Shown here in pieces: positions 62,074 to 64,000 of a DNA stretch of 64,000 nt. Positions within the stretch are counted from its first letter, which is position 1; each line of letters begins with the position of its first letter. Position numbers and translations under genes: made by a program. The notes below the pieces were generated by a model. It saw only the letters and a program-made list of their open reading frames with translations, searched no databases and was not told the DNA's origin. Source of the DNA: Sipunculus nudus (taxonomy: Eukaryota; Annelida; Sipuncula; Golfingiida; Sipunculidae); assembly GCA_026874595.1 (NCBI GenBank), contig CM049306.1, positions 88,427,142-88,491,141 on the forward strand, read 5' to 3'.

Positions 62074-62634
62074 CAGCGGAACCTCAAATTACGGACACTA
62101 ATGTGACCTTAGTTTCTGTCCGGAACGGCAGGTGCATATTATAGGAGATTTTGATGTGCGAAAAAATCTTGGGTTTTGTCGGAAGATCGCCAAAAGACAT
62201 TTTCCTTGCCATGTCAACGCATGTGGACAAAACATCTGATAATACCGGTGTCGGGATAGTAGGAGCCAGGGAAATCAATGGTAATATTTGTAAACTTGTT
62301 GTTAAGTGTCCGGTCATGGGATCAAGAAAAAAATGGTGGACGATGAGCTTAGATATTGCGCTAGGTCCAACAAAAGAAAGGTGAAAACCAAAGAAAACCA
62401 GGATAATGTGAAAGAAACACCAGTCCAATAGGAAAGCTCACTACAGATCGACGTTATAAATCGATTTATATCGTCTGATGCTGATAAAGTTCGCACGACG
62501 AAGTACGACTTGTTATTTATGAGCCTGACATAATATTTACTGCTCAGAGTAGCGGAGTAACGTACTTCCATGCCCGCTACCAACGGGACCTCAATTGTCT
62601 GTAGTCGAGGAGTGTCCGTTATGCAGAGGTGCTG
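62074..62634. mobile_element. Tigger/pogo-like MITE (about 560 bp)
   Basis: The left end reads CAGCGGAACCTCAAATTACG then GACACT; the reverse complement of the right end reads CAGCACCTCTGCATAACGGA then CACT. These 24-26 base inverted repeats have the CAGTGGAACCTC...ACGGAC form of Tigger/pogo elements (family knowledge). TA precedes the left end, as expected for TA target sites; the right-hand TA has decayed. No transposase frame is seen inside. Confidence 0.6.
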
Positions 62635-62639
62635 GAAAG

Positions 62640-63265
62640 AAGAGGTTTATCGGTATCTTGCTACTCACTTTTTTCTGTCAATATAAGTAAAAAAAAGGAA
62701 ATGATTCCACAACCAGAGAATAACCAAACTCACTTTTACATAACAACATTAAACGGTTCAGAAATAAAATTAGAATGGCGTCACCGGAGATGAACATTAG
62801 GATTTTTTTATCTTAGGTATTTAGGTATTTTCAGTAAATTTAAGTATGATTTCCCTAATGAGACGTTCACTTGATTAATAAAGATTCATGGATAATTCCA
62901 GTGAGCCAGTTTTTTTTAGTTATCTGCCAGAGGATGAAGAATGATCGAGTTTTCATGTCACGAAATTGGCGTATATTATTTGAGATATCGCAGATATAGG
63001 AATATTGTGTATTAGAGAAACGAGAAACATAGGCCTAAAAACTAGCAAAACAAGGAATGTTCTCTCGTAATTTCAAACTATATAAATTTACGTTCTTCTG
63101 AATAATTTTCCGGTTTCTGTTTAATTTAATCAAAGGCTCTCATGAAATCAAGAGATAGATTGAATAACACAATCGAGAAGTCTGATCACTTTTTATCTCT
63201 AAAAGACGAATAAGTAAAATACTGAGAAATATTATTTAATTACGGTGGCTGATTTAGGACAGAAA
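62640..63265. other. Non-coding AT-rich DNA
   Basis: No gene, RNA or repeat recognised. Confidence 0.45.
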
Positions 63266-63269
63266 AAAA

Positions 63270-63552
63270 AAATATTTATCTCGAGATCTCGAGATAACAT
63301 CTCGAGATCTCGACATAGAATTTCGCAAAAAAAAAAAAATTTTAGGAAGCAAAAAAAAAAAATTTAGGAAGCATAAAATAAAATTTTATGAAGCAAAAAA
63401 AAAATTTTTAGGAAGCAAAATAAAAAATTTTAGGAAGCAAAAAAAAAAATTAGGAAGCATTAAAAAAAAAATTTTATGAAGCCAAAAAAAAATTTTTAGG
63501 AAGCAAAAAAAAATTTTAGGAAGCAAAAAAAAAAATTATCTTTCGAGATCTC
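63270..63552. repeat. A-rich minisatellite flanked by CTCGAGATCTCGAGATA palindromes
   Basis: Nine or ten units of about 22 bases, AATTTTAGGAAGC plus an A run (TAGGAAGC or TATGAAGC at about 63343, 63365, 63387, 63409, 63431, 63451, 63475, 63496 and 63516). The left flank holds overlapping CTCGAGATCTCGAGAT palindromes and the right flank a single decayed one. Confidence 0.85.
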
Positions 63553-63554
63553 CA

Positions 63555-64000
63555 GAAAAAATGTCACACTTGTACGAACCATTCGAAGGTGAATTGACAT
63601 AAAACAAAGCAACCTTGTGGGGACGGTATACGTTAAGAGTGCTTAATATTGCAATTATAAAACAAAGACCATGTATACTGTGTTTAACTGAACGGTAATA
63701 CAATATAATTAATTTAAAATCAATCAAGTTTGTATATTCCCTGAGATAAGGCGAGTTAAAGAAAAGTTCATTATAAATTCAATATTTAATATTCATATCC
63801 GTAAGCCCCTAAAGCCCAAGCCTTACTATAGCTCAGATTAATTTAATCAACCTATCTTCATAAATGTTTTATATACATAAATAAACGGTTTAAAATTTCG
63901 ATCATCTCTCATCATGATTTTTCTTCAGCAAAATGCTCTGCTTTGGTCTTAAAGTCGCTATTCACCTGCCTTATTTATAGAATCTTTGTAATACAGGCTA
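63555..64000. other. Non-coding AT-rich DNA at the window edge
   Basis: Nothing recognised. Confidence 0.4.

Overview
The window is metazoan nuclear DNA: AT-rich, gene-poor and full of repeats. It carries one intact animal biogenic-amine GPCR, Ty3/Gypsy LTR elements, tRNA-derived SINEs, MITE-like elements, many (TA)n and poly-G tracts, and a short interstitial TTAGGG-type telomeric patch. The repeat style (TGACCTTGAAGGTCA-type repeats, Gypsy LTRs in satellite DNA) suggests a mollusc, perhaps a bivalve. That is inference; only Metazoa is firmly supported.

Layout. 1-4.7 kb is AT-rich non-coding DNA. 4995-6335 (-) is a complete single-exon aminergic GPCR, with a poly(A) signal and a TATA-like box nearby. 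From 6.5 to 39 kb I recognise no further gene. That stretch holds two SINE-like families (8.0, 15.6, 14.7, 19.9 kb), two copies of a CGATAC-rich element (21.2, 25.8 kb), two solo LTRs (24.7, 34.0 kb), an inverted-repeat element (33.5-35.9 kb) with one of the solo LTRs nested inside it, and several microsatellites. 39.24-41.27 kb is a multi-tier minisatellite (37 bp to 71 bp to 214 or 358 bp). 42-46 kb holds TGACCTT repeats, a possible TIR element and a 27-bp minisatellite.

48.1-55.3 kb is the most informative part. A ~117-bp satellite array was split by a 5.3-kb Gypsy element on the minus strand and again by an opposite-facing solo LTR of the same family. The Gypsy element has the order gag-PR-IN-RT-RNase H remnant, with integrase BEFORE reverse transcriptase. 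This is the order of Gmr1-like Ty3/Gypsy elements and not the usual Ty3/Gypsy order. The copy is dead: frameshifts, a broken RT active site, an integrase lacking the segment with its first catalytic Asp, and a deleted RNase H core. It keeps a tRNA-Pro-like primer-binding site and a polypurine tract.

55.3-64 kb holds a third SINE copy, a foldback element, a duplicated ~190-280 bp repeat, a Tigger/pogo-like MITE and an A-rich minisatellite. Apart from the GPCR, I find no reading frame I would defend as a host protein-coding gene.
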